From Scytonema hofmannii PCC 7110 (GTDB lineage: Bacteria; Cyanobacteriota; Cyanobacteriia; Cyanobacteriales; Nostocaceae): DNA of 64,000 nt. The stretch lies in contig NZ_KQ976354.1 in NCBI RefSeq assembly GCF_000346485.2, forward strand, positions 7,790,211-7,854,210, in the 5' to 3' direction. Made by a program: the position numbers and the translations under genes. Positions 26,011 to 33,375 of the stretch are shown piece after piece (the stretch's first letter is position 1; the number at the start of each line of letters is the position of its first letter). Below the pieces are notes generated by a model, which searched no databases, was not told the origin of the DNA, and saw only the letters and a program-made list of their open reading frames with translations.

Positions 26011-26765
26011 TTTATTAGATTTAACATTTTTAGTTCCTCACGACCATAGCTAAAAAGCCAGTTCCATACCAACACTGTTAACAATCCTTCACTAATAGCT
26101 AAGGGTACTTGCGTGACAGCAAAGATTCCAGCAAATTTGACAAATGAAGCGATAAAACCACCTGTAGTCGCTGGAAATGCTAAAGCTAATTGTATGGAGG
26201 TAATCAGATATGTTATCAAATCTGCTAGAGATGCTGCTAGAAATATCGCTAACCTTTGTTTACCAGTTTGCATGACCAAGCGATACACCCAAAAAGCGAC
26301 GAATGGTCCGGCGATCGCCATTGAAAATGCATTGGCTCCTAGTGTAGTCAAGCCGCCATGGGCTAGCAACAGTGCTTGAAATAACAGAACTAAACTACCC
26401 AGCACTGACATGGCTAATGGTCCGAAGAGGACTGCACCCAATCCCGTACCTGTGGGATGGGAACTGCTTCCTGTTACTGAGGGCATTTTTAATGCTGATA
26501 GTACAAAGGTAAAAGCTCCGGCCAATGCTAAGAGTAACTTTAGTTCTGGAGTGGCTTTGGTAATGCGAGTTAGCGATCGCAACCCCAGAACAAAGAACGG
26601 TAGTGCTACTACCCACCAGAAAATTGCCCACCCCAATGGTAAAAAACCTTCCATAATATGCATAGCGTAAGCTGGTTTGGGTAGGCACACAATTAAGTAG
26701 AAGCTTACGGCTGCTATTAAGATAAGATTTACAAAGTTTGATGAGTTTTTTAATTTAAGAGCCAT
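25998..26765 (-). CDS. cbiM: ECF-type cobalt transporter S component CbiM, system 2, with signal peptide
   Basis: 255 residues from ATG at 26765. A signal peptide ([24 protein letters not shown]) ends right before [12 protein letters not shown], so cleavage would expose the Met-His N-terminus that forms the metal site in CbiM/NikM. Further family blocks: [16 protein letters not shown] and [19 protein letters not shown]. The longer frame up to 26873 would translate group II intron domains V and VI, and is rejected. It heads the minus-strand operon cbiM-cbiN-cbiQ-cbiO. Confidence 0.93.
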   Translation of the reverse strand: MALKLKNSSNFVNLILIAAVSFYLIVCLPKPAYAMHIMEGFLPLGWAIFWWVVALPFFVLGLRSLTRITKATPELKLLLALAGAFTFVLSALKMPSVTGSSSHPTGTGLGAVLFGPLAMSVLGSLVLLFQALLLAHGGLTTLGANAFSMAIAGPFVAFWVYRLVMQTGKQRLAIFLAASLADLITYLITSIQLALAFPATTGGFIASFVKFAGIFAVTQVPLAISEGLLTVLVWNWLFSYGREELKMLNLINSDQ

Positions 26766-26837
26766 TTTTGACACAATATGTACCTGCAGATGCGTAAGCG
26801 GGTAAGGTTTGAGGGTCGCCCCTCGCCCCTCCCCTAA

Positions 26838-26871
26838 GAACCGTGCGTGACTGTTTCCAATCACACGGCTC
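26838..26871 (-). ncRNA. Group II intron domain V
   Basis: 34 bases, beginning GAGCCGTGTGATTGG and ending CACGCACGGTTC around a GGAAAC loop: the AGC triad at the 5' side, the two-base bulge and the GNRA-type loop match the catalytic domain V hairpin of bacterial group II introns. Confidence 0.82.
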
Positions 26872-26876
26872 AAGCC

Positions 26877-27086
26877 TTACTTCAAGCTAGTTATCTTGGA
26901 TTTGGAATGTACCTGCTTGTGACACGGAGTGTGTAAGTGCTTGAGGTTTTCTGAGTCGTCAGAACCACCCTCAGCCACAGGTACTATGTGATGAGTTTCT
27001 ATTGGTTCTCCGTTGAATAGGTTATCACCACACACAGGGCTTCTGACCGATTGAGCTAAAAGTTTAAGTTTAAATCGGTGCGGGTT
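26877..27086 (-). pseudogene. Group II intron maturase, C-terminal HNH fragment
   Basis: The frame is open from 27086 to a TAA at 26877 and reads the HNH endonuclease end of an intron-encoded protein: SPVCGDNLFNGEPIETHHIV, PVAEGGSDDSENLKHLHT, PCHKQVHSKSKITSLK. His-His, Asn, His and the Cys pairs are kept. The finger, reverse transcriptase and maturase parts are missing and a stop (27087-27089) closes the frame upstream, so this is a relic. Confidence 0.85.
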
Positions 27087-27475
27087 CTAACTCAAGAAGA
27101 ATTATGAGCGGCAGAGGTTCCCCATCCCTGTTCCCAAGCACAAGCGAGGAGAACTTTAGTCAATAATAATCAAAAATTATCATTTTTACGAAAAGCTATA
27201 AATTAATTAATTTTTTGAGGGTAGATTTTTTTCGTAAAAGTATGTATTCTCAGATAAGTGTGTAAAGCGCGTGTAAAGTGCGTGCTCCCTAAGTGAAGTT
27301 TCTCTTAAGTATCAGGGAACCCATTTACCTAATGGGAGAGGGCTTCTTTTGACAGTTCCCAGTGTTCAGTTCTCAGTTATCAGCTTTTATATCTGTTGTT
27401 TGTTCACTGTTTGCTGATTAAAGGTTTTCCTCCATCATCAATAGCTGCTTCTTGAACACCAAATGAGGATTTATT
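27087..27475. other. Intergenic, 389 bases
   Basis: Between the intron relic and two small membrane protein genes. A short palindromic A+T stretch (ATTAATTAATTT near 27202), a hairpin CCCATTTACCTAATGGG near 27319, and no gene or riboswitch recognised. The promoter for the small genes should be here. Confidence 0.5.
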
Positions 27476-27733
27476 ATGGTGCGAGATTCGCGTGTTGATT
27501 CAGGTTTTGGGGAGTTTCCAAAACATTTACATATTTCCAAAGTTCTGGTCTATCGCAGTAAAGCAATGCTGTTTTTGGTAGGGTGGTTTATCAGTTGGAT
27601 AGTTCTCTCTTTTATGTGGAGAAACCAACCAATTAGAACCAAAACAATATTTGTTTGGATGTTACTTTTAGTCATTGTTGCCACTGCTATGAGTTGGCAT
27701 CCTCTATTCCCATCTCTACAAATAGTCCAATAA
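27476..27733 (+). CDS. Small membrane protein, hypothetical
   Basis: 85 residues: a polar N-terminus with HLHISKVLVYRSKA and two hydrophobic segments (MLFLVGWFISWIVLSFMW and TIFVWMLLLVIVATAMSW) joined by a basic turn RNQPIRTK. No family recognised. GAGGA lies upstream of the ATG. It is followed 22 bases on by another small membrane protein and a strong terminator, so these two form a unit. Confidence 0.55.
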   Translation: MVRDSRVDSGFGEFPKHLHISKVLVYRSKAMLFLVGWFISWIVLSFMWRNQPIRTKTIFVWMLLLVIVATAMSWHPLFPSLQIVQ

Positions 27734-27755
27734 AAATGCATGAAGGAATTGAGGA

Positions 27756-27947
27756 ATGCAGAGACCAACAAAACAAAGCTTGATTGGAATAATACAGAAA
27801 AATATGTGGATGTTGATAGGAATTTTTGCTCTCATACCTGTCATGTATCATATTGCTACAATTCCAATCCATCAGGAAGATTTTTTCAGATCTCATGTCA
27901 ACTATTTGATTAAAGAGGAGGTCATTAAACAACCTTCTCTCAAATAA
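27756..27947 (+). CDS. Small single-span membrane protein, hypothetical
   Basis: 63 residues with one membrane segment (MWMLIGIFALIPVMYHIATI) flanked by a basic N-terminus and a C-terminal tail with His and acidic residues (HQEDFFRSHVNYLIKEEV). It ends 52 bases before a strong terminator and lies between the cobalt operon and the FTR1 permease, so a role in metal handling is possible but unsupported. Confidence 0.5.
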   Translation: MQRPTKQSLIGIIQKNMWMLIGIFALIPVMYHIATIPIHQEDFFRSHVNYLIKEEVIKQPSLK

Positions 27948-27999
27948 CGTTCTCTTTGCACAACATATGGCATTTTATTTCTCCCAGTTTTAAATGCAC

Positions 28000-28037
28000 C
28001 CCCTTAATAACCGAATTCGGTTATTAAGGGGTTTTTT
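28000..28037 (+). terminator. Rho-independent terminator
   Basis: A perfect 16-base-pair palindrome (CCCCTTAATAACCGAA and its complement, 28000-28031) followed at once by six T (28032-28037). It ends the unit of the two small membrane proteins. Confidence 0.93.
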
Positions 28038-28048
28038 ACAGTGACCAG

Positions 28049-28250
28049 TAGGTTGGGTTGAGGAACGAAACCCAACATTGACAGGCATTTGTTGAATTTC
28101 TCCCCAGCGCTCCCAACCCACAAAAATTCTTATCCAAGTAGTATCGATCGCTGACCAGTAAACAGTGACCAGTGACCAATAATATCCCCTTATGATTTAG
28201 TCCGCGTAGGCGGACTTCGTTTGTGTAGCTGTGATTTCCAATCACTTGGT
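28049..28250. repeat. Dispersed repeat cluster
   Basis: 28049-28145 is a second copy of the 98-base repeat at 23916-24013. Bases 28200-28250 join GTCCGCGTAGGCGGAC to GTTTGTGTAGCTGTGATTTCC; the reverse complement of this unit is seen at 37021-37070. Both copies lie between metal transport genes. Confidence 0.85.
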
Positions 28251-28315
28251 GTTTTTTCAAATTGGGATACTCTCTATTTATAAGTTCCTGAATTCTGAAT
28301 CAATTTCTTTTTTCC

Positions 28316-29245
28316 ATGAATATTAGTTCTGCCTTACCTACGTTTGTCATTACACTCCGAGAAGGAGTGGAAGCCGCTCTTGTTGTTGGGATCGTACTGG
28401 CTTTGCTAGACAAAGCAAAGCAATCTCGCCTTAATCCATGGGTTTATGCTGGTATTGTTACTGGTGTTGCTATCAGCGCCCTGATAGGTTTTCTCTTCAC
28501 TTGGGTTATCCAAGCCCTAACCGCAATTAATCCTCAGTATACCCCTGTAGTTAAACCATTGATGGAAGGTGTATTTAGCGTATTGGCGATTATCATGCTT
28601 AGCTGGATGCTGATTTGGATGACCAAACAAGCTAAATACATGAAAGCTCAAGTTGAGGGATCTCTCTCTAGAGCCTTAAAACAAGACTTAAATGCTGGTT
28701 GGGGTGTTTTTACTCTCATCTTAATTGCTGTTGTACGTGAGGGCTTTGAAACTGTACTGTTTATTGCTGCTAACTTTCAACAAGGTCTCATTCCTGCTAT
28801 TGGTGCTATTGCTGGTATCATAGTGGCAGCCATCATAGGTGTACTGTTATTTAAGTTGGGTGTTAAAATCAACATTCGGCAGTTTTTTCAGGTCATAGGT
28901 GTTTTACTGGTACTGATTGTAGCTGGGCTAGTTGCAACAGCGTTGCTTAAGTTCGATCGCGCAACTGCGGCTTTTGCCATTAGTAATCCTGCTTCTGAAA
29001 GTTTCTGTTTCTATTACGATCGCTTTACCGAAATCCACTCTTGTATACTTGGTCCAATGGTGTGGAACACTGCTAATATTCTTCCCGATCGCGAATTTCC
29101 TGGTGTTGTGCTTAAATCTTTGTTTGGCTACAGAGAACATCTCTATCTCGTGCAAGCCATTGGATATGTTGTGTTTGTAGTGACTGTTGGAGGTTTATAT
29201 TTCCGCACCCTCCTGGGCACAGATAGTGTAAGCACTAAAAATTAG
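28316..29245 (+). CDS. FTR1-family iron permease
   Basis: 309 residues, seven or more membrane helices, with two REGxE iron motifs: LREGVEAALVVG near residue 14 and VVREGFETVLF near 143, the hallmark of the FTR1/EfeU high-affinity iron permeases. A loop near 235-260 contains several Cys and acidic residues (SFCFYYDRFTEIHSC). It is transcribed alone next to the cobalt/nickel transporters. Partner oxidase or EfeO/EfeB genes are not visible, so it may act by itself or with unlinked partners. Confidence 0.92.
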   Translation: MNISSALPTFVITLREGVEAALVVGIVLALLDKAKQSRLNPWVYAGIVTGVAISALIGFLFTWVIQALTAINPQYTPVVKPLMEGVFSVLAIIMLSWMLIWMTKQAKYMKAQVEGSLSRALKQDLNAGWGVFTLILIAVVREGFETVLFIAANFQQGLIPAIGAIAGIIVAAIIGVLLFKLGVKINIRQFFQVIGVLLVLIVAGLVATALLKFDRATAAFAISNPASESFCFYYDRFTEIHSCILGPMVWNTANILPDREFPGVVLKSLFGYREHLYLVQAIGYVVFVVTVGGLYFRTLLGTDSVSTKN

Positions 29246-29862
29246 CTACTCTTACAGAAATAGGGATTGATTAGTAGGGAACTGCAAACAAGAAATCATC
29301 CCCGGAATGTGGGATGGGCGTCCTCGCCCGTCCCTTATAAATAGCAAGCGGTGAGTCTAGTAGTCCACCACACCAACGCCTGCTAGGTTATTAAAAAACC
29401 ACAAAGACGCTCATAGCACAAAGTAAGAGGGACATATGATGAGTTTGAATGTGGTTTTACCTAGCAAACTTAGTGTGGCGAAGTACTATGCCTACGAGCG
29501 TCGGCACGCTATGTGCAAGGCATGCTACGCGAACGCTAGATACAGAGTATTTTTTATCGCTAAATACAGAGCATTTTTTATCCCGATCTGCGATCGCAGA
29601 TCGCCGTCTACGCATTTCCCAAGACTGTGGGCGATCGCCGCCCGTGGGACGCTCCTCAGGAACAGACACGTACTCCACTAGATGTACTTTTTACACATAA
29701 AAAGGCGATCGCTATCAAACATAAGTCCTTGCTAGCCTGTGTTATACTGTGCAACGCCGCACAGAAAAGTTTTTGTTGGTTAAAAAAGTCACTAAATATC
29801 TTCTCAAAAATCAAAAACTCCCTGAGAATGAGAACTGGTGGTAGGTATCAACGGAGGGTGCG
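29246..29862. other. Non-coding, 617 bases, repeat- and HIP1-rich
   Basis: Several overlapping open frames on both strands have no family resemblance. Contents: a fold-back core-like stretch (GGGATGGGCGTCCTCGCCCGTCCC near 29310), two tandem 24-base units at 29534-29557 and 29558-29581, and GATCTGCGATCGCAGATC with further GCGATCGC sites around 29585-29640. Confidence 0.65.
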
Positions 29863-30778
29863 ATGTTTGTCAAGTCTTTGAGTGGGCGCTGGTTTTGTGG
29901 ATTGGGTATAGTAGGTAGCGCGATCGTGTTGTCAGCTAATTGTTCAGAAGCACAAATCATTCCGGATAACACTCTGGGGGCTGAAAGTTCAGTCGTGACT
30001 CCCAATGTCGTTATCAGAGGGATACCCAGCAATCGAATTGATGGAGGTGCTACAAGAGGGGCAAACCTGTTCCACAGTTTTCAGGACTTCAATATTGGTG
30101 AAGGTAGAGGTGCTTATTTTTCAAATCCAGTAGGCATTGCAAACATTCTCAGTCGCGTCACTGGGAGTAATCCCTCAAACATTCTGGGGAGACTCGGTGT
30201 GTTGAGTAATGCCAACCTGTTCTTTATAAATCCCAATGGCATTATTTTTGGACAGAATGCCCGATTGGATGTGGGTGGTTCATTTTTAGCAAGTACGGCA
30301 AATAGTCTAGTCTTCGATCAAAATTTTGAGTTTAGCACTACAAATCCGCAAGCACCGCCACTGTTAACAGTAAAAGTTCCCAATGGCTTGCAGTTTGGAG
30401 ACAATTCTGGAAGCATCAGAACTCAATCTACTGTTCTTCAGGTTCCGCAAGGAAACACTTTAGCACTGGTAGGTTCTGAGGTGCGTCAATGTTAATTCAT
30501 CAGGTGTTGGCAATGCTGGTGGGATCGAAATAAAAACGAATAACCTTTCTCTCACTAATGGTGGACAAATTGGTGCAAGTATCTTTGGAAAGGGGAATGG
30601 TGGACGTGTGATTGTTAATGCGACTGGTACTATCAGAGCAGACGGTGGAAATAAGAATGAAGCCACCGGAATTTTTAACGATGTTGAGAAAACAGGTGTG
30701 GGTAATGCTGGTGGGATCGAAATAAACACCAATAACCTTTCTCTTCTTAATAATACTCAGCTATCTGTTGTATTGTAG
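29863..30778 (+). pseudogene. Two-partner-secretion exoprotein (filamentous haemagglutinin-like), truncated
   Basis: From the ATG at 29863 the protein shows a signal peptide (GIVGSAIVLSANCSEAQ) and a clear TPS secretion domain: VIRGIPSNRIDGGATRGANL, FHSFQDFNIGEGRGAYF, NANLFFINPNGIIFG. At about 30480 the frame breaks and stops at 210 residues. Another frame continues as VNSSGVGNAGGIEIKTNNLS and a near repeat GVGNAGGIEINTNNLSLLNN, the beta-helix repeats of the same family, until TAG at 30776-30778. Relatives usually exceed 700 residues; both an internal deletion and a 3' truncation are likely. No partner TpsB gene is near. Confidence 0.85.
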
Positions 30779-30935
30779 CCCATCCGTCATTTTTCCAGAA
30801 TGCTTGAAACAAACAGTTAGTGAAAGCTCAAGTCAACTTCCGTCTATTTTTCTGTAAAAGAATGCAAGGTTTACGTAAAACTTGCCACTTCTTGATAAAA
30901 CTTTACATTAAAAGTAATATTTAGGAACTCCCTTT

Positions 30936-31064
30936 ATATAGCGGTTTTCAGTTGGCTGCAATACATTAATAATGATTTTGTGGAAAGGGCGGGACGCCCG
31001 TTTTAGGCGGGCATCTTGCCCGCCCCACAAGAACTGTATTGGGTTCAAGTGAAAAGCGCTATAT
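30936..31064. mobile_element. Fold-back (MITE-like) element, family B
   Basis: Imperfect 30-base terminal inverted repeats (ATATAGCGGTTTTCAGTTGG at the left, ending CAATACA; its complement at the right, about 24 of 30 matching) enclose a GC-rich hairpin GGCGGGACGCCCG-GGCGGGCATCTTGCCCGCC. 129 bases, non-coding. Confidence 0.82.
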
Positions 31065-31115
31065 CTATCAGTCCACCGCTCTACCACTACTAACAACTAA
31101 CAACTAACCCCTCAA

Positions 31116-31901
31116 ATGATTCGCGTCAAACAGTTGTTTATTCACCCATTTAAAGGATTAACTCCCCAAAAGTGCGATCGCGTTGAGTTGCGCTCCGAAC
31201 ATGGCATACCGGGAGATAGAGCTTTTGCCTTAATGTTTGATGATGAGGGCAAATACTTTGAACCCACAACAGTCCCGTGGATGAAGAAGCAACACTTTGC
31301 CATGCAAAATGATTGGTCGGGCCTAGCAGCACTCGATTGTTCTTATGAGCCAGAAACAGGGATTTTGACAGTCAAACGTAAAGGCGTGGAGTTATTAGTT
31401 GCTGATACACATAGCCCCACTGGACGCGATCGCATTGGTAGTTTTTTCACCGGGTACTTAGCAGGAATTTATCCCAGTCAAACCGCCAGACACCCACATC
31501 GCACACCCATAAAGATTGTGGGTGATTTTGGCAAAACTCGCTATCCAGACAGAGAAGCGGTACATATTTCCTTAGTGAGTCAAGCAACTATTGACAACTT
31601 GAGTGAGTTAGCTGGGCGTTCAGTAGATGTGCGCCGCTTCCGTCCCAATATTGTTTTAGATGGTGTCCCTGCTTGGGGAGAATTTGACTGGTTGGGAAAA
31701 GAAATGCAACTCGGTACAGCCCGAATTGTTGTTACAGACCGAATCCGTCGATGCTTAAATATAGAGGTGAATCCTGAAACAGGAGAGAGAGACACTGCCT
31801 TACTTCCTTTGCTACAAAAAAATTTTCAACATACGCAAACTGGTGTGTTGGCACGGATTGTAACCAGTGGTAGTGTGGCAGTTGGAGAGCTTCTAGAGTA
31901 A
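31116..31901 (+). CDS. MOSC-domain protein
   Basis: 261 residues. The N-terminal MOSC beta barrel (VKQLFIHPFKGLTP, HGIPGDRAFALM) precedes the MOSC domain with VSQATIDNLSELAGRSVD, RRFRPNIVLDG, PAWGEFDWLGK and RIRRCLNIEVNPETGERD, whose Cys is the expected molybdenum-cofactor ligand. Relatives include mARC and YcbX, which reduce N-hydroxylated compounds such as hydroxylaminopurines. Unlike YcbX there is no C-terminal ferredoxin domain, so the electron donor must be separate. Confidence 0.87.
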   Translation: MIRVKQLFIHPFKGLTPQKCDRVELRSEHGIPGDRAFALMFDDEGKYFEPTTVPWMKKQHFAMQNDWSGLAALDCSYEPETGILTVKRKGVELLVADTHSPTGRDRIGSFFTGYLAGIYPSQTARHPHRTPIKIVGDFGKTRYPDREAVHISLVSQATIDNLSELAGRSVDVRRFRPNIVLDGVPAWGEFDWLGKEMQLGTARIVVTDRIRRCLNIEVNPETGERDTALLPLLQKNFQHTQTGVLARIVTSGSVAVGELLE

Positions 31902-31923
31902 TTCTAAGTACTTATGCGTGTTT

Positions 31924-32151
31924 CTAGCGTATTGATTCAATAATAACTGTTGTTGCTATTAAACAAAGCAAGAGAAGACCCAAGCGCCAAACACTAGCAA
32001 TCACAAACCTCAGTAGAAATATAGCAAAACTTGCTGCACCAAAAGTCAGTGATAAAACGTAGGCGATCGCAAACCCAAATAGAAACAGGAAAAAATATTT
32101 GAGGAACCTAGAAGCCAAGTTAAATAAACGGCTGTGTCGATCGTTGTTCAT
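31924..32151 (-). CDS. Small membrane protein, hypothetical
   Basis: 75 residues with two long hydrophobic segments (FLKYFFLFLFGFAIAYVLSLTF and FVIASVWRLGLLLLCLIATTVII) after a polar N-terminus MNNDRHSRLFN. No family recognised. It ends 22 bases from the MOSC gene's stop, convergent with it. Confidence 0.55.
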   Translation of the reverse strand: MNNDRHSRLFNLASRFLKYFFLFLFGFAIAYVLSLTFGAASFAIFLLRFVIASVWRLGLLLLCLIATTVIIESIR

Positions 32152-32174
32152 GATGATAACCTCAGTTTAAAAAT

Positions 32175-32208
32175 GGGGAGTAGGGAGTAGGGAGTGGGGA
32201 GTAGGGGA
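32175..32208. repeat. Heptamer tandem repeat (GGGAGTA)n
   Basis: Four to five copies of GGGAGTA with one G/A variation, upstream of the small membrane protein gene. Confidence 0.88.
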
Positions 32209-32227
32209 TAAAGAGAAAGCAGTTAAA

Positions 32228-32266
32228 TAAAAAAGTCGATGAGTGATTGAATCACTTCATCGGCTT
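32228..32266 (-). terminator. Rho-independent terminator
   Basis: On the minus strand AAGCCGATGA-x-TGATT pairs with AATCA-CTCATCGACTT and is followed by TTTTTTATT. It lies about 120 bases past the stop of the gene at 32387-32788 and should end that transcript. Confidence 0.82.
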
Positions 32267-32386
32267 GTAAACTTCTCGTTTCTTGAAAGCCCGTATGTCT
32301 CAACAAACTACAAATATTTAGTTGTGTTTTCAATTTCGCCCAAGCTATCAGTTTTCTCAACTGTTATATAGCTGCGCTGGATATCT

Positions 32387-32788
32387 TCAAGAGCGATTTT
32401 TGTGGCTGAGCCTCCATCCCACCCAATTTTCCAGAACTTTTTCGTAGGTCTGCTGAATTTTATCTAGTTCTTGTGTACTAAGATGATAGCGTTGGCTAAT
32501 GTGTCCACCCAGTTCAACGATAGTTTCGTAATTGCCTTTTTTGCTGCGGATAACAAACTCACCGTGTTGTGTCACGGATAAGGTTTCAATGAGTAAAAAG
32601 TTAAGGTGAGAAAAAACTGGGTGCAATTCAATTGAGCAAGTTTGCTGCGGAAAAATGCCAATATTTCCTTCATCTTGCAGCCTAACCAGAGGCAACGCGT
32701 CCAGAGGTTTGTCTTCAATCTTTAAGTGCATTCTGATGCCATGAGAATCACTGAAGAATTCAGGAAATCTTGAGCGTGAGAAGGTCAT
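32387..32788 (-). CDS. Hypothetical protein
   Basis: 133 residues, soluble, no recognised family. SDSHGIRMHLKIEDKPLDAL and HGEFVIRSKKGNYETIVELG look like beta strands; the C-terminal TQELDKIQQTYEKVLENWVGWRL is an amphipathic helix. A proper terminator lies downstream, which supports its being a real transcription unit. Confidence 0.6.
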   Translation of the reverse strand: MTFSRSRFPEFFSDSHGIRMHLKIEDKPLDALPLVRLQDEGNIGIFPQQTCSIELHPVFSHLNFLLIETLSVTQHGEFVIRSKKGNYETIVELGGHISQRYHLSTQELDKIQQTYEKVLENWVGWRLSHKNRS

Positions 32789-33375
32789 ATCAGTTCCTCC
32801 ATAACGTTGACTGCTGATTGCGACTACAGTTACTCAATCTGTGGGTGGAAAGCTGCAAATTATTTATGTCCCAAGGTAACACTCCGAATGTTGTTACCTC
32901 ACATATATATAACTTGCCTGTAATATACTATATATTTTTTTTTCATGGCAAGTATTTAGGCTTGAATCTACCTTAAGGTATACATGATGTAAATTATTTT
33001 ATAGTTTAGCTACAGTTTTTCTCACGATGCTATAATTCAGTAACCAGTGACCAGTAACCAGTGATTGGGAAACTAAGCTCTCATCCCTAATTCCTGTGTG
33101 AGAAAACAAGCGAGTCAATAAAATTCTCAGATTGAGAGATTAAGTCCTGACCAGTTACGCAGACGGTACAAGCCCCTAAATCTATTTATGGAAAAAAAGA
33201 AATTAATTTATTGTTCTAATCCTCTACTTATCAGTATAGAGATTAACTGATTACTGGTCACTGGTCACTGATTACTGGTCACTGGTCACTGTTAAAAATA
33301 CTCTTTTCTCAACTATTCAACTATGTTATAAAAAGTTATCTCACATACTAATATGTTGTGTGGAGTAAAGATCGC
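32789..33375. other. Intergenic, 587 bases, with heptamer arrays
   Basis: Two arrays of the CAGTGAC/CAGTAAC type at 33041-33065 and 33249-33293; a run of T and A near 32935. Promoters for the flanking divergent genes must be here, and no gene is evident. Confidence 0.65.

Larger units (their letters stand above)
26785..27086 (-). mobile_element. Group II intron remnant, 3' end only
   Basis: On the minus strand: the last about 70 codons of the intron-encoded protein (27086 to 26877), a 34-base domain V (26871-26838) and a GC-rich domain VI-like stem (about 26837-26785). The catalytic 5' domains and the reverse transcriptase are absent. It ends some 20 bases before the cbiM start codon of system 2, so it lies in that operon's 5' region. 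Confidence 0.8.

Noticed and set aside
26766..26873. N-terminal 36 residues of the longest cbiM frame (system 2)
   Set aside because: This is a translation of group II intron domains V and VI; the signal peptide of CbiM begins right after the ATG at 26765.
29436..29881. Several overlapping 75-85 residue frames on both strands
   Set aside because: They overlap repeats and HIP1 palindromes, disagree in strand, and resemble no protein family.
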